DNA of 64,000 nucleotides from Ciona intestinalis (GCF_000224145.3 NC_020170.2:2988528-3052527), one strand, 5' to 3'. Positions 26,193 to 39,838 are shown, numbered from the stretch's first letter. The notes: generated from the sequence alone by a model not told the origin. Numbers and translations: made by a program.

Positions 26193-27690
26193 ATTCAAAG
26201 TATGAAAATACTCTGTGGGAATTTCAGCATCTAATAAATAACTGTTACAGATGCACGTTTAATTGCCAATTTCACCAAAATTGTTCAATTCGTGCTTTAG
26301 TTAGCCTATTTATTACTGTTTTTAGTCTGTTTACCACTTTAGGTACGTAGAATTTGGAAATTGCAACAAATGTTGTCAGCTGGGTTGTTGTTCATTTAGA
26401 TCCCATGCGACTTAGAAGAAACGTATAAAACAAAGTTATATAATTTTAACAAACATACTTAATATTTTTATTAACGATTGTAAAACTTCTAAAACAAGCA
26501 ATCACATAAAAAGAAGTTTAAAAAATGCAACACGTAAGCCTATATACATGAGTGTATAGGCTCAAGAAACGTACTAGCTATGGGATCTAGTTACCAAATC
26601 CAACCATGCAAATCGAAGGTCATTCATTGAAATCTATTTGCTTTTGAGAACTGAATTTGCACGCAGGATTCTTGGTATTAAATTATTCAACTTGCAAAAT
26701 AAATTGATATTAAAAACATTCATAATATTTAATTGACAATGATGATTTGTAGTAGCATCAGCACTCTTCGTAACGAAAGAGTAATAAAGAGTCATACTTC
26801 AGTAAGTTCAGTTATACTGCTTTAGACGCTGCGTAAAATATTCATTAAAAACAGACACATGTTGAATAAATAAGATTGTGTTATGCGTGAAGAAAGAGCT
26901 TAAAACTATTTCTCTTAGTGAATGACAGTAAAGGCTGGAATCTTTTTACCAACGAGACAACGTAAAACATCATTATCCATATGTTACAAACTTGACATTG
27001 AATATTTGTAATTAATTAAAACGTACGGATGTCAGATATTAAACAGACCAAGACGATTGTCTAAACTTTACGGTTTTGTTTATTAACTTCAAACAGTGTT
27101 TCCTCGCCCCATCTCCAGAAACGGACGCGTTATTCTGTCAGAATTGGCCCGAGGAGGCAAAAACATCGTTTTTTTTATGTAATTTACTCGAAATTCAAAA
27201 TAACAAAATATTTAAAAGTGGCAAACAAACTGTCGTTGTCACGGAAGTTACTGTTCTCTCTTACACAACATACCATATACCTACGTTAATGATCAACGGG
27301 ACGAAATAGTAAATAGCGGGAAACAAGAGTAAACTTTCACAAGGAACAGACAGCTTACTAGCTACTATTAGCAACAGGAAACCTGAATGTAGACGTTATG
27401 TCACAATATGAGCATGTTACGTCTACGGATCTATTTAAACTATTTAATTAACAAAATGACATTCGGGACTATGAAACTAGATTCGTATATTCACGAGAAT
27501 TCAATCAGTAACGGGCGCCAATACAAGCAAGTGAAAACAGAAATATGTGAACACGTATAGCAATGCAAATACAGCGTCAAACACATTTGACATCTATAAT
27601 TGTTTGCACAGAAAGAGTCCCCCCTGCCTATTTCCACCTTCGAAAACTAAAATTTCATTCTTCTATGGATAACTGCGGCCACAATTCCGC
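26193..27690. other. Intergenic between IF1 and ERCC8
   Basis: Probably holds the IF1 5'UTR exon and promoter, since a splice acceptor precedes its ATG. No coding sequence is recognisable, and no MITE or SINE is present. Confidence 0.5.
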
Positions 27691-27694
27691 AAAC

Positions 27695-27700
27695 TTTATT
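27695..27700 (-). terminator. Poly(A) signal of ERCC8
   Basis: AATAAA on the minus strand about 28 bases beyond the stop; an earlier AATAAA (27723-27728) shares its first base with the stop codon. Confidence 0.65.
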
Positions 27701-27727
27701 AAGCCAACCATGTAAGAAAGGCTTTAT

Positions 27728-30700
27728 TCAATCGCTGTCACTCCAGTTATCTAACAGCAAAGATGATGCGGTGGGCGCCAGGTTCTGACCGTTAGATGGC
27801 ACTGTAGCTTCCGAATCAGGTTCTGCTGGGCTCCAAATCAGAACGTTGGACGTTTGACCAGCGGAATACAATTCCTAAAACAATAACAGCTACAATAAAA
27901 GAAAGACACAAAAATATTGCATTACCTACCTGTCGATAAGGGTTGTATTCGCAGCACCTTACGTCGCTGAAGTGTCCCGCTAAGCGGCGCAGGTGAGCAC
28001 CAGTGTAGAAATCCAACATGTTAATTTGGCGACCCGAAGGCACGAACGCTATTGAAGAAGTGGCACCGCCCTTGTATAACGTCATACCGAGGTAGCGATG
28101 TTTTGATGGGTTGTCAATTCGACCGTAGTTCACTAACGTATTTTTGCCTGGATAAAAAGGGTTGTTAAAATCTAAAAAGGTATGTGAAAAATATTTTTCA
28201 CCAACGTGTTTTTGCTTAAAAAAATGATTTTATTTTAAAATTTGTAATTCACTAACGTGTTATTGCCTTAAAAACGACAAAATGCGAGAAAAGTGCTTCG
28301 GTACGCATGCTAACCACGATTTATTAAAGGATGTTGGCAAAAAAAGAAACTTTTTTATTATTGTTGAAGCCTAATTTCACTTATTATTTACCGGTATCAG
28401 TATTCCACAAATGCAGTCGTTGGTCGGTAGCAAATGTGAGTAGATACCGACCATCCTCACTGAATAGAATGCTGTTCACACTTCCAGTGTGAGCTGTGCC
28501 GACTATTCGGAAAAAAATAACTAAAGTAAGTACAAATAAGTAGAAGTTTACACTGTTACAAATATACATAGCAATATTTGATCATATAGTAGGTTGGGGT
28601 ACGATGGGACGTTTTCATTCTATTTCTCGTCCCATTTGGTAGTAAACATGAAATATTTACTGGACTATACAATCGTAGCCCTGCGACTCTAAAAGAGCGT
28701 TATTAATTGTTAATAACACGATTAGAAAATATGGGATTTAAGTGCGAACGGTATCCCATCTTACCCCACAGTATTATATCAAAAAACCCGCCACGAAATG
28801 AACACTCGATCATTGCCTCGAAGGTTTATTAATACCCATAACCACAACTGCGCCGTTTCCCTTAGCCCATACATCAAACCGACGCAGCGGGTTTCATTTC
28901 GCGATACGAGCCGCAGTTCACGCGGTTATAAGAGAGAGACGATCAGATTATCCGCCGACGTCAGTGAGGATTCATTTGAACAAGTTAGGATAGTGGATAG
29001 GGTTAATAAAAAAGAGCCAGCGTTAATCGTAGTTAAGCTGTAAGCTGATTAATACTGAACGTCAAACAGTATATGGATTGGCTTAATGATTAAGGGGTCG
29101 GGTTGCATGTGAAACGACTTCCACGCTTGTAGTTTGATTGATTGAATTGCGTTTGAAGCGCCGAATAGCAGTATGTGCGTTTATAAATGCCGAGTAATAT
29201 ACCATGTATTCAGGAACGTGTATCCTTTGTTTTGTAAAAGTAAAAAGCATAAAGGAAGTGCTACTTTATAACAGGATGGATGTGGATTGTTTACGTTTTA
29301 AGTTCATCATAAGTTTACCTGGTCTTATACAAATTCTGGCTTCCAAAGAGAAAAAACACAAATAATGACTGCGGGAGTCGCCTATATTATACCGTAACAA
29401 TAAAGATATATATTTTACATGATACGTGGTTTAAAAAATCTCTGCTTATAAGAAGCAGTGTTGACCAAAATTATACCTGCAGCTGAGCTTGCCGTGGTGT
29501 CCCCGTTGTGTTGATCGAGGTTGTGCAACACTGCCTTTGCTTGTCGGACGTCCCATAACAGAACCCGATTGTCTTCGCTGTGAATGTAAAAATATTGAAG
29601 ATAAAATTGTCTCACAAATTCAGTGACAGTGTTATTTAGGAGTGCTTTGTTTTCCGCTGATGGCTCAAAATGTGAGGTTTATTTGAGTTTTTGGCGTCTG
29701 ATTCTCGTCAACCTTTAGGCAAAGCCCACAGCTTCTGGCATTTCCGCCAGGTGGCGCAGCGCGACAAGCTGAAAGATTTACCTGCGGGCTGGCGGGAGAA
29801 AGTTAACAATTTCTACCCGGAAACTGTCGCGATTAGAATTCACTTGGGAGTTACATATTCAAGCGTTCACGTTACACACACGACAGTTTTACTTAATCCG
29901 CTTATTGGGAAAATGAACGCAAAAGCGGCGATCCGCGCTTTTGAAAAGTGGGTACCGGCAAACAAGGAACGAAAAGTGAATCATTAACATTCGACGACGA
30001 ATATAACGGGATGGGAACACGCAAACATGAGACCACAGATAGACCTCGCCTTCGACACACAAGAATGACCCAGTTGTTACGTCACTGAACACACTGTTGC
30101 GTAGTTAACGCCGACGCTATGATTCAAACATCGCTCGTCCAATAGATTGACTAGCTTATCTCGTAAAACGGCGGTTAAGAATTCATGACGCCCACCGTTG
30201 CTAACTTAGAAATGTCAAGTAAAAATATCGCAATCTATAGACCAACATACAGTATTTAACTTATGTGTTTATATACGAACCACGCATAACTGTAGTATGG
30301 TAAAAATAACCGGCACCGTGGATAAGTAATGATAATGCATGTATAATAATGGAACTGAGTATCAACTTGCGGCAAAACTTATTTCGAATTCCGGGAAACA
30401 AGCAAACGGCCATTGAAGAGAAATGGCCGCGTGCAGCTCAAACGCGGAAGTTGGGTTCAAAATTTCCGCATAACTCAACGGTGCTGGGAATATTGCTTTC
30501 TCTTTGCACCCGCTGTGATAATGCGGGCAGGCGGACAAACCCACTGGTTCGGAATGACGTTATTAATGACGTAGCAGGCCGGTACATTGCTGTAAGTTGG
30601 GCACTGCTACTGAATTGAATTGATCACGAAATATTAATGCGTGAATTTTGGCCTTAACACGGGATTGGAATTCAATTCAGTTTGTTTATGATTAAAATGC

Positions 30701-33700
30701 ATTTAACGCGGTTTGAGCTGCGTTGTTTTATTGACTAAATACTAACACTAGAATAAGCTCTGTGGTTTCATGGTAATGATTTTAGTTGATTTTCGTTTGT
30801 GCGCGGTTTGGGTTCATGGGGTGTGCCGGTACAGTGCGGATAAAAAGTGGCAACATAGATATTACGTGTTGTGACTGTTTGAAACCTCAGTAGATAGCAG
30901 TGGAGTGTCTGTAGGCAACAAATTCAAGCTGTTGGTCTCACTAACAGCCTGAAATTTGATTTACCTAATGCCAAACCACTATTACAAATTCTTAGATCCA
31001 AATTGACAAAATTGGCCTTTTCGGTACACACGTCATTTAATTGCTGACTTTATAGAACCAGTATTCCGACAAAGCACTGCTGTTTGGCTGGTAGCGCGAT
31101 ACTTAACTGACGCCTGCAAATTTTACATAAGCCATAATATACCTCTGTGCAGTGATACTGAGTTGTTATTTATGGAGCTACGTAAGGTATTTACGTGCTA
31201 GCATATACGCATCATCTATTTGTCCGTCTGTTTAGATAACCTATAAGACGTATATTGCGACTGCATATCTGACCAATCTGGACACTGACGACCCAGTCAC
31301 CTGACCATCTTAATGACTAAGCTGAGCTGCCTTCCTCGTGCTGAGCAAGCTATGCACTGTATGACGCCCGCCACGAGAACACAGATTGAATAGGCGGTCC
31401 AACCCAATACGCGAACACCAACCTAGTGATGCCGTTCGTCATTTTAAAAACTCGTTATAATTTTATTATTCTGATTTTTTTAGGTTTTGAAATAGTACAC
31501 TAATTTTTTTTGTTCTAAAATGCGCAAGGCAATTGGTTGAAGCGATGATATCATTACGAAACTTCAAAACTATATTTAGATTTTGTGAAACCATAAGGTA
31601 TAATTGAATAAAAGGGTTTTTAACAAAAAAAAAACGAGAAAGCGGTAACACTGGTCACCATTGAGCCTTTAGTCGTCTACCTATGGCATAGAGCAAACAG
31701 GAAGTTAATCAAGGCGGTGGAACACCGGTGTCGTGCCTGGTGCGCAATTTACTTAGATCGTCAGAACACTTTCCTTATGCAGCAAACTATGCAAAGTGGT
31801 GAAGCTAAATGTAAGCACGCCTTTAACCTGCTGACTGTTAAAGCTTCTGTCTGGCATTACATATACACTGTCATGGGTGGAAACTTTTAAGCTAAATCTG
31901 TACGATCTAACATAAGCTGTATAACAGGCTGTATTCGGTCGCACTGCGAGCACGCCAACGCCATTCGTTGAATACCTTTGACTGAGGCGAATGTGCGTAA
32001 GTAAACTGAGGGAGTGTGATAAATCAGCTCACAATAGATTCGCGCGCTTTTTACGCTCAGAACAGCTTGGCGTATTCTGCTGGTTCACACATTGCGCTGT
32101 TGGGAGCCAATACTCGGACGCATATATTCGGTACGCTTGCACTTAGCGGTTAACCCTATATCTATAAATTGGAATAACGCTACAACTGTATGCTCGCATA
32201 CTGCTATTAGCCATCTACAAGCGAAGAAGAGACTGTGGCCACATAAGGGCTGGGCTGGTTTAAGATAAGTGCGTGTGTTTGCGGTGAATACAGTCAGTTA
32301 AAGATTAACGAATGCTGCCATCTCGGCGGCCAACAGTGGAAAATTTTCAAAACGCTGTAATCCCAAATGCCACAAGTTCTTGATGTCACAGTTGCTATTA
32401 TGACGTAACTGAAACCCTCGGCCGTGTTAAAACGTAACTGATTTCAATCAGGCGATCGGGCCTTAATAACTATGCAGGTATCCATTAGACAGCATTCCAA
32501 AAGTAAGTTCAACTTAATACGACAAACCCCATGAGAGAACCGCTTCGAGACCGCCGCTTATAAAATAGGCGTCGTGCCCACAGCGCGTCAAGTTTCTTTT
32601 AATTGAAAGAGATGGGCGGCTTACGCGAGTTAAACCAACTAATCTTATATATATATAGTATGGATATTGTTAGCACATAATGTCCCACATTTCTTAATCG
32701 TGTTTTTATCAGTTAACAACATTTTCTAAGATAAACGGTTATATAAATCATTGAATATACTTTGTTTACTACCAAATGGGGCAATAAAAAAAATAAAAAC
32801 ATGGACCATCTTACCCCAACATGCTGTAGAAAAATTATATGACGTAATAGGGAAAATCGTGAGCAGAAGTGACTGCAGTTTCGTTATTGTTGTTAGTTTC
32901 GTTGTATTGTGATGATGCAGGGACAACAAAGGGCGAGAAAAACTCTCCAATGACGAACTATTGTTTCGTTTCGAAAGATGATTGTATGCTGATACGTGAC
33001 AAGGAAACTTTCGCGGAACAATTGGTTTATCACAATCAACGGAAGGCGGCGCTTGCATAAAGCATTGTGCAAGGGATAACGCATGTCAGCGTAAATTCCC
33101 CAGTAGAAATAGAATACGTTTGCAAAATGCATATTATCATGGAGTATTATTAAACATTGAAACTTTTAATACATTAAACGTTCTGTTCATTTTTAATTAA
33201 TAAACAGGCGAATCGTGTAAGTTACAAAATAAATTTTATTATTTCTGTTAAAAATAGCATAGTAAAAGTTTGACATAAACACAAAAGTTTCCGATAAGCA
33301 ATACAGTTTTAAAACAGGTGTTCACACGGTAACCTTACCTTCCACTCGCGAGAACATACTCATCTTTTGGTGACCATTTCACGCAGAGCACGGTATCACG
33401 GTGACCTATCACAAAATCGAACATTTTCATATGAAAGGTCTTTAAGTTTTCATAAAACAACAAATTTTCATGTGATAATTCCAAAATAATCTGCGTTTCA
33501 ATCAAATATTTTCGGATGAATATGGAGAATAAAAAATAACAGCCGTTGAACTAAACGAATATTATCACAAAGCAGGATTTCTTTTTTGTAATTCTGTACC
33601 ATAAGACATTACATAAAGCAGAAAGGACCCACATTATACAGTATTTTAGTTCATTTGAAGGTGTAATTGCCGCAACAACACCGTTCAAAAAAAAACGGTG

Positions 33701-36700
33701 AAAGGCAATTTTATCCCGATAACGGCTACACCGTTTAAGCAATAACTGCCTGATAAAATAGCTATCTTTATACACCAAAAGCCATTTTACTGACGATTAT
33801 GTTTTGTGACGAATGAACAACATATACAGTAGGGTGGGGTAAGATGGGACATGTTTTTAATCTACTTTCTATTTAGTAGTAAACAAATAACATTTACCGA
33901 ATTATATAACCGTGGCCTTGCGACACTCATAGACCCTTCTTATTGTTAAAAACACGATTAAGAAATATGAGATTTAGGTGCTAACAGTATCCCATCTTAC
34001 CCCACAGTACTATGTCTAGAACTAGATAGGGGAAAACAAAGAACTGGTCAGTTGTTGGCATCGGTGTGCCACGAGACAGATTTGATAAGTAAAGTTAATG
34101 TTTAATAGACTAGTAATATATTAGGGGTTATATGGCCTATTTTGAAGTGTGTGGATATTTATTCCCTTTTTGTACTAAGATATAATTATAATAGATTAGA
34201 TCAAGGTTTACATTGGTATATCATGGGCTTACTCAATGTATTTGGTATGACATAGTACATTACAACCTCAAAAACCTCATACTCCTACGTTGTTAAACCC
34301 TAATGCCGCATGCCTACAAAATTCTTTCCACCGATCTTAACTTTAAATAAAAATCTCTATTGGAACAAACGAGTATATCATTTGTTGTGTAATGGTTATG
34401 CATTGGTTACAAAGTGTTTTTACAAAATTAAACTAAACACAGAGTTTTTATGAACCTATACGTCGTACGAATGCCAACCAAGTCAACGTTGTAAAAGTTT
34501 AAACAGACTTTAAGACGAGTTATTTACAGCGAGCAGTTGGATTGAAGCTCGTACGAGATTTACAACGGGTTTACCGACTCAAACAGGCACTGGTTACAGT
34601 TTAACCGAACGCCGGGATAACGGTCGGTCATAAACGATGCAAGAATTTGTTTTATTACCGGGCTAATAGCAGCTAGAAGCGACTGTAAAGCATGTGATGG
34701 CCTGCCCGAGCATGCGACCTGTAACGCCATTTTATGACCATTTACGTTACGGTGGCTGAAATAAACGATATTCTCATGACTAAGAATGTGCTGTAGTAAA
34801 TTTGAACCACTTTAAATAAAAGGAAATAAACGAGAGGCGATACAGCGCGATTAGAGTAAGACAGTAAGTAAATGGGAGAAATGACACGCATCCTGAAAAT
34901 TGATGCTCTAGCACCACCTAACGAGCATAATATTATAGGAAATTCGGCAAGGTAACTAACATGTTGTTGCACCCTGATATTTCTAATCCAAAACTGATAA
35001 TTAAGACAACCCATAAGAGCCCACTAAGTTTGAGCAATTGTCGATAAGTGTCTTACCCAAAGACCCCTATGACCGGCCTTGAACCTATAACCTCTGGGCT
35101 AGAAGCTTGCTTACCATTGTGGAATCTGTCATATTTTATTTCGCGCTATTAGATTACTTGTACATCTACAAAATCATACACGTGCTGTTACTACAATTGA
35201 ATAGGAAAACACACAAATACTGTTTTAGGTCTACAATATACATCAACTTTAAAAAAAGTATCCTATTTTTATTAAAATGGAAAATGAAAAAAATACATAA
35301 GGTAGGAAAAGTATGCAAATGCTTAAACTGCTGTAAAATCCACAATATACATATAACACAAAGTGTCTTACCTTTTAGAGTATGTGAAGTAGCAGAAGAT
35401 CGAATATCAGCAAGCCTTATGTGGTCTGCAGATGCAGCTGCAAATATACCAATATGTTATTTAAGGAAGACATAAACAGTCAACCTCATGTAGTATGAGA
35501 TAACGACAGTGGAATAGACATAGACCCCAGTGGGAATGAGGTGTAGTCTATTTCATGTATGTCTATCGCCATGTCTATTCCATACATCTCATGCCCACTT
35601 ACAAGTTAAGTATGCAACTTTATTGGTGACCTTTTTTGTTGTTTTTTGGCTGACAGTTTAGACAACCATAAAGGGAAAACTGGATTGAAATAATTGCTGT
35701 TAAAGGTCTTGCCCGAAGACAGATTCCCCACACTGGTAGAAGCGACAAGCCTTGAACCCATAGAGTTAAAAACAGACCCGCTAACCACTGTGCCACGACA
35801 CAGTACATGTAATAAACTGACCTGCTATCAGAGAGTGTTGGGTGGATATTGGAGAAAGATGGTGATTATGAATAACACAGTTGATCTCCAATGTTTCTGC
35901 AGGCTGTTGACAAAAATAGATGATGACACTTTTTTTATAAACAAACGTTGTATATGTAAAAAGACTGTAGAAACACTACAATCTATGTATGTGGTTTAGC
36001 AGCCACATTTTTTATTTGACACTCTCCTTAGTTTTTACACAAGTGTGTACTTAACAGTTACACATGTCATTTTGTTGCTAATTACCCTCTCTCTTTGTTA
36101 GGTGTAATTAATTTGATTTTTGTTATAATATTTGAAATTTGATTATTGTTTTTGTATTAAACAAAAAAGTGTTTTATGATTGGTTGAATCAAATCATTGT
36201 GCATATATATATGGATTGTATACTTATTTGTCACGCTTTATAAAATACCAGGCTAAATCAAACGCTGCAGTTACTACACAAGTTCCCATCATTAATTATT
36301 GAAACTATACTTTATGCATTATGCCTGAATAAGAATATAGAATAACATTAAAAACATTTATCAACCAATAAAAAAATGACATGGTATGTTGTACAATTAC
36401 CCTTACCCTTACTATTATCAATTGATAATAATCTACAACAGTGGTTCTTAAATAGTGCGTTGCAACATGCAACAACATGATACGTCATTAAAATTTAAAC
36501 TTTTCAAGGGGTAAACACTACCAGTTTTTGTATGAAAAAATACAACTTTGATAAAAAATGTCGCTAATATATTTCCATATAAGCTGATGCTTTGCAAGTC
36601 CAGCAAACAACTTTGAATGCCTTGCAACGAACAGTTTGAGAATTACTATAACATAAAGACTAAAGATGGAATGAAATATTGGTAACTATCTATTTGTACC

Positions 36701-38055
36701 CCATAATTTTTAGACTAAGCATTGAACGAAATAATGCTAACTTATTAAAACTAAATATTGAATAAAATAATTCTAACTTATTAAAACTAAAGATTGAATG
36801 AAATAATGCTAACTTAGTAAGACTAAATATTGAATGAAATGATAGTAACTTACTCTCAATCTATTTGTGTCCCATATTTTAATTGTTCCATCAAACGCAG
36901 ATGTTACAAAGATACCGGTATCATGGGGATACCATTGTATTGAACTCATTGTAGATTTATGCATGTATTTTTTCTGCCTTGTTTTGCTGTATAAAGAAGA
37001 GTGTGTTAAATGAATAATATATATATATATATTTATATGTTCATATATGAACAACTGACTTAATATTGTAACCAACAGAAAAAAGTCATTCTTTTAATTA
37101 ATATTCCAAAGCTAAATAAAGTTTTCTGCAAAAATATAGAAAATTATAAAACTACAAAATAATAGATGTATATATAACATTATTACATTAACATACATAT
37201 ATTCATCGTCATCAATGGTGATTAAGTAATTTAAACAGTATTGTGATGCAAATTTTATTTTAACTATTGCATATCATATACATACAAGCTACAACAAAAC
37301 AATATGTTATGATAGCAGCATAGCACTTCCCAAACAGTTTAACACACAAATTATAGCGGCACTGTACAAATGATTTCTAAAAATATTTGTACATTTCTTA
37401 CAAAAAATTAAACTAGTAATATGTTCTTTGTTAGGAATAACCATTTATACTTATATAAACGTCCTAAAAAAATTGGTAAAGGTAAACCTTAAAAAAATTA
37501 AAAAAGCATTATTTTAGGGGGCTCTGTAAAATGTACAAAAATTTGTTAAAATTACCGCATAATATGAAATAATTTGGTTAGCACTGAGATACAATATTAT
37601 CCTTACCTACCAATAGTAGCTATTTTGGGTAAGCCCCCTTGGCTACTCTCATCTCTTGCTAGTTTCCATGTATCATATATGGTGATTTTTTTATCTGACC
37701 CGGCACATATCAAACTGTGAAAACAAAAAATTGTCTTAAAATGCTGATTTTAATGCAATTCAGTCATTTCAGTGTACCGGGTTGTGTAAATATATGGATT
37801 GAGTCTGGTAGGTTATTTTCGCGCATTGCAGGTAGTGACAGATGTTATAACACGGGTGTTCTATTTCATACACCTCGTGCCTGCTTCACAGTTACCACGC
37901 GTGAAAATTTGAACCCATAAGAAATAAGTGGATTAGATCAATTGCCGATAAGCAAAAAAATGCCCACAACAGTGGCAACAGCAAGTCTTGAACCTGAATC
38001 CTATGAACTAGAAACAAGCACACAAAATGAACTATTGTTTGTCATTATAAATGGT

Positions 38056-38086
<31 letters not shown>

Positions 38087-38750
38087 TAGAATATATTCAA
38101 TATAATAATATACAACATATCATCACAAATTCACAAAGCTTACTATCTGCATTCGGTCTTCTCCAAATCCATTGCAGAAATACTGTTTGGTGGGATGCAT
38201 TGAATTCGTGTCTCCGACAGTGTCAACCTATAATGGAACTAAATATGTAGGCCTATACAACAGATAGTAATATACTATGGTTATATAGGTGTAACTGTAA
38301 GTGGCTGGGGTGACATTTAAAAACATGGGCGCCTAACATGGGTATGCAGGGTATGCGTGCATGCCCTGGAATAAATAACGATACCCTATGTGAATAATAT
38401 AACAGGTATACATACTACATAGTAACAGGTTAATTGGTAATGCACCAATTAAAGATAATACCTTGGATATATGACAAAAAGAACACCAGCGTTTTTCAAA
38501 AAATATGAACTTAACTTTTTGAAATGTGTGCAGATTAGACTATCAGTTTTAATTCTGCAGTTTGTTATTTTTTAAATAGAAACATAACACCCTATCATAC
38601 TTTATTTCGCCCATCACTATAAATAATATACATATAATTAAATAATATACCGTACCTCAAAATACGACCCAGTTCTATTGATCTACATAACCACCTTGGG
38701 TTGCGAGTCCCTAAACTTCTATCTGAATGTAATGTTGTGCAGTAGGACAT
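27728..38750 (-). CDS. ERCC8: ERCC8/CSA WD-repeat DNA-repair protein, 11 exons, 403 aa
   Basis: ERCC8 (Cockayne syndrome A) is the substrate receptor of a DDB1-CUL4 ubiquitin ligase in transcription-coupled repair (family knowledge). Exons in order: 38656-38750, 38144-38227, 37607-37714, 36854-36986, 35822-35903, 35372-35437, 33339-33405, 29477-29577, 28392-28502, 27930-28147, 27728-27874. All phases join to 403 codons, close to human CSA (396). Diagnostic blocks include SIQWYPHDTGIF, HHLSPISTQHSLIA, WSPKDEYVLASGSEDNRVLLWDVR (a DWD-type LWDVR for DDB1 binding), LDQHNG, VGTAHTGSVNSILFSEDGRYLLT, NTLVNYGR and GHFSDVRCCEYNP. Seven WD blades can be placed. The C-terminus is acidic and Ser-rich (DNWSDSD). 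The large intron 33338-29578 is CpG-rich and MITE-poor. The donor of exon 4 lies inside a 36-bp minisatellite. An AATAAA overlaps the stop, with another 28 bases downstream. Confidence 0.96.
28588..28775 (-). mobile_element. MITE subfamily B
   Basis: AGTAGGTTGGGGTACGATGG to CCCATCTTACCCCACAGTAT, in an ERCC8 intron. Confidence 0.92.
29578..32655. other. Large ERCC8 intron, CpG-rich and repeat-poor
   Basis: Part of the 3.9-kb intron between exons 33339-33405 and 29477-29577. It is visibly richer in CpG than the surrounding sequence and contains no MITE or SINE up to 32655. Frames such as 29691-29987 and 30349-30618 show no family resemblance. It may hold regulatory DNA or an unrecognised transcript. 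Confidence 0.5.
32656..32827 (+). mobile_element. MITE subfamily B
   Basis: AGTATGGATATTGTTAGCAC to CCATCTTACCCCAACATGCT; left end partly lost. Confidence 0.85.
33828..34013 (-). mobile_element. MITE subfamily B
   Basis: AGTAGGGTGGGGTAAGATGG to CCCATCTTACCCCACAGTAC, in an ERCC8 intron. Confidence 0.94.
35030..35122 (-). mobile_element. SINE 5' fragment
   Basis: GAGCAATTGTCGATAAGTGT, CTTACCCAAAGAC, GGCCTTGAACCTATAACCTC resemble the complement of the SINE head and body. Confidence 0.7.
35501..35810 (-). mobile_element. tRNA-derived SINE, near full length
   Basis: Complement of the SINE: CATACATCTCATGCCCACTT, GACCTTTTTTGTTGTTTTTTG, AATTGCTGTTAAAGGTCTTG, AGCGACAAGCCTTGAACCCA and the tRNA-like head ACCACTGTGCCACGACAC. 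It ends 12 bases downstream of ERCC8 exon 35822-35903 in transcript sense. Confidence 0.85.
36715..36858. repeat. 36-bp minisatellite spanning an ERCC8 splice donor
   Basis: Four copies of TATTGAATGAAATAATGCTA plus ACTTATTAAAACTAAA (starts spaced exactly 36 bases at 36721, 36757, 36793 and 36829). The last copy contains the donor of exon 36854-36986 (GTAAGTTACT on the minus strand). Confidence 0.9.
37818..38020 (-). mobile_element. tRNA-derived SINE, diverged
   Basis: GTTATAACACGGGTGTTCTA, CATACACCTCGTGCCTGCTT, CAATTGCCGATAAG, AGTGGCAACAGCAAGTCTTG follow the complement of the SINE. Confidence 0.8.
38060..38084. repeat. Homopolymer A run
   Basis: About 25 consecutive A in an ERCC8 intron, likely length-variable. 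Confidence 0.9.
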
Positions 38751-39645
38751 GTTTCAAGACTTTGAGAAATTGTTTCATTTTAAACAATGCTTACACCATT
38801 TAGTCATAGTCTGAAAATGTTTTTTATTCAAAATCTAAGATTCAGAAATTGATATTAATATGCAAACTGTTTTAAATATGAAACTGGTCTGGGACCAATT
38901 CTATTCGTGGTATTGATTTAAAAATTGGTATAGGCAAATATTTAAGCACAAAATGTTTGTATATTAATGACAGGCAATGTAATATTAAAGAACATTATAG
39001 TAGTAGGAAAAAAACAATGGGCATTAGTAATCATTTTTAGTCAGTTATTGTAGTAAATATAAACAACACTGCAAAACAATCCATCAGGGCAAATCATATT
39101 ATACTTTACACATTAAATTAAAATTTAGCTGCCTAAACTTAAGGCATGGTCTTTTCCATTGACATAGCAAACTCAGGGACAAAGGCAGTCAAATTAAATA
39201 AATAACTGTATATGTTTCTTCGATTACGGTAGCGAGAATTTGGTAATATTTAAAACGAAAAGACAGCATATAGCAACAAAACAATAGTCGTTAAAACACG
39301 CTTACAGTGAAAAACATATTTACATTTATTGGAAAAAAAATAAGCGATAATCGCCTTTACCTCACACGTCTCTAGGGGTTGCAAACCGATTACCAAAACA
39401 TTTTTTTATTTATAATTAAAAATGCTATTTGCATTACATGCATATGTTTCGGAGTTCTACAAAATGTGCTAAATGTTAAACAAATCTCTCAGTCACGCTG
39501 TATGGTGTTGACCATGTATTGTAAATACATTAGCATGGTGGCGCTACTGAGTAACCGAATAGAACACACGAAAAACAGGAGAATATATGGATATTATTAT
39601 TACCGTTGGTATTCATTGCTCAAACCATGATCTGAATATATATAT
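38751..39645. other. Upstream region of ERCC8
   Basis: AT-rich; no exon, tRNA or known repeat recognised. ERCC8 starts at 38750 on the minus strand, so promoter elements should lie here; I see no convincing TATA box. Confidence 0.5.
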
Positions 39646-39838
39646 AGTAAGATAAGGAAAGATGGGACACCTTTAGCACATAATATTCAAAAATATATCC
39701 TGATCGTGTCTTAAACAATTAACAAAGGCCTATGGGAGTCGTGAGGATACGGTTATTCTTTGAATGATCTTTGTTTAGCACCAAATGGGACGAGAAAATA
39801 GAATGGAAAGGTGTTCTATCTCCCCCCACCCTATACTA
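39646..39838 (+). mobile_element. MITE subfamily A
   Basis: AGTAAGATAAGGAAAGATGG to CTATCTCCCCCCACCCTATACT. Confidence 0.9.

Noticed and set aside
29691-29987. 98-codon frame in an ERCC8 intron
   Set aside because: Begins at a non-ATG codon and shows no family resemblance; kept only as part of the CpG-rich intron observation.
35107-35475. 122-codon plus-strand frame
   Set aside because: It covers the antisense of ERCC8 exon 35372-35437 and has no resemblance of its own.
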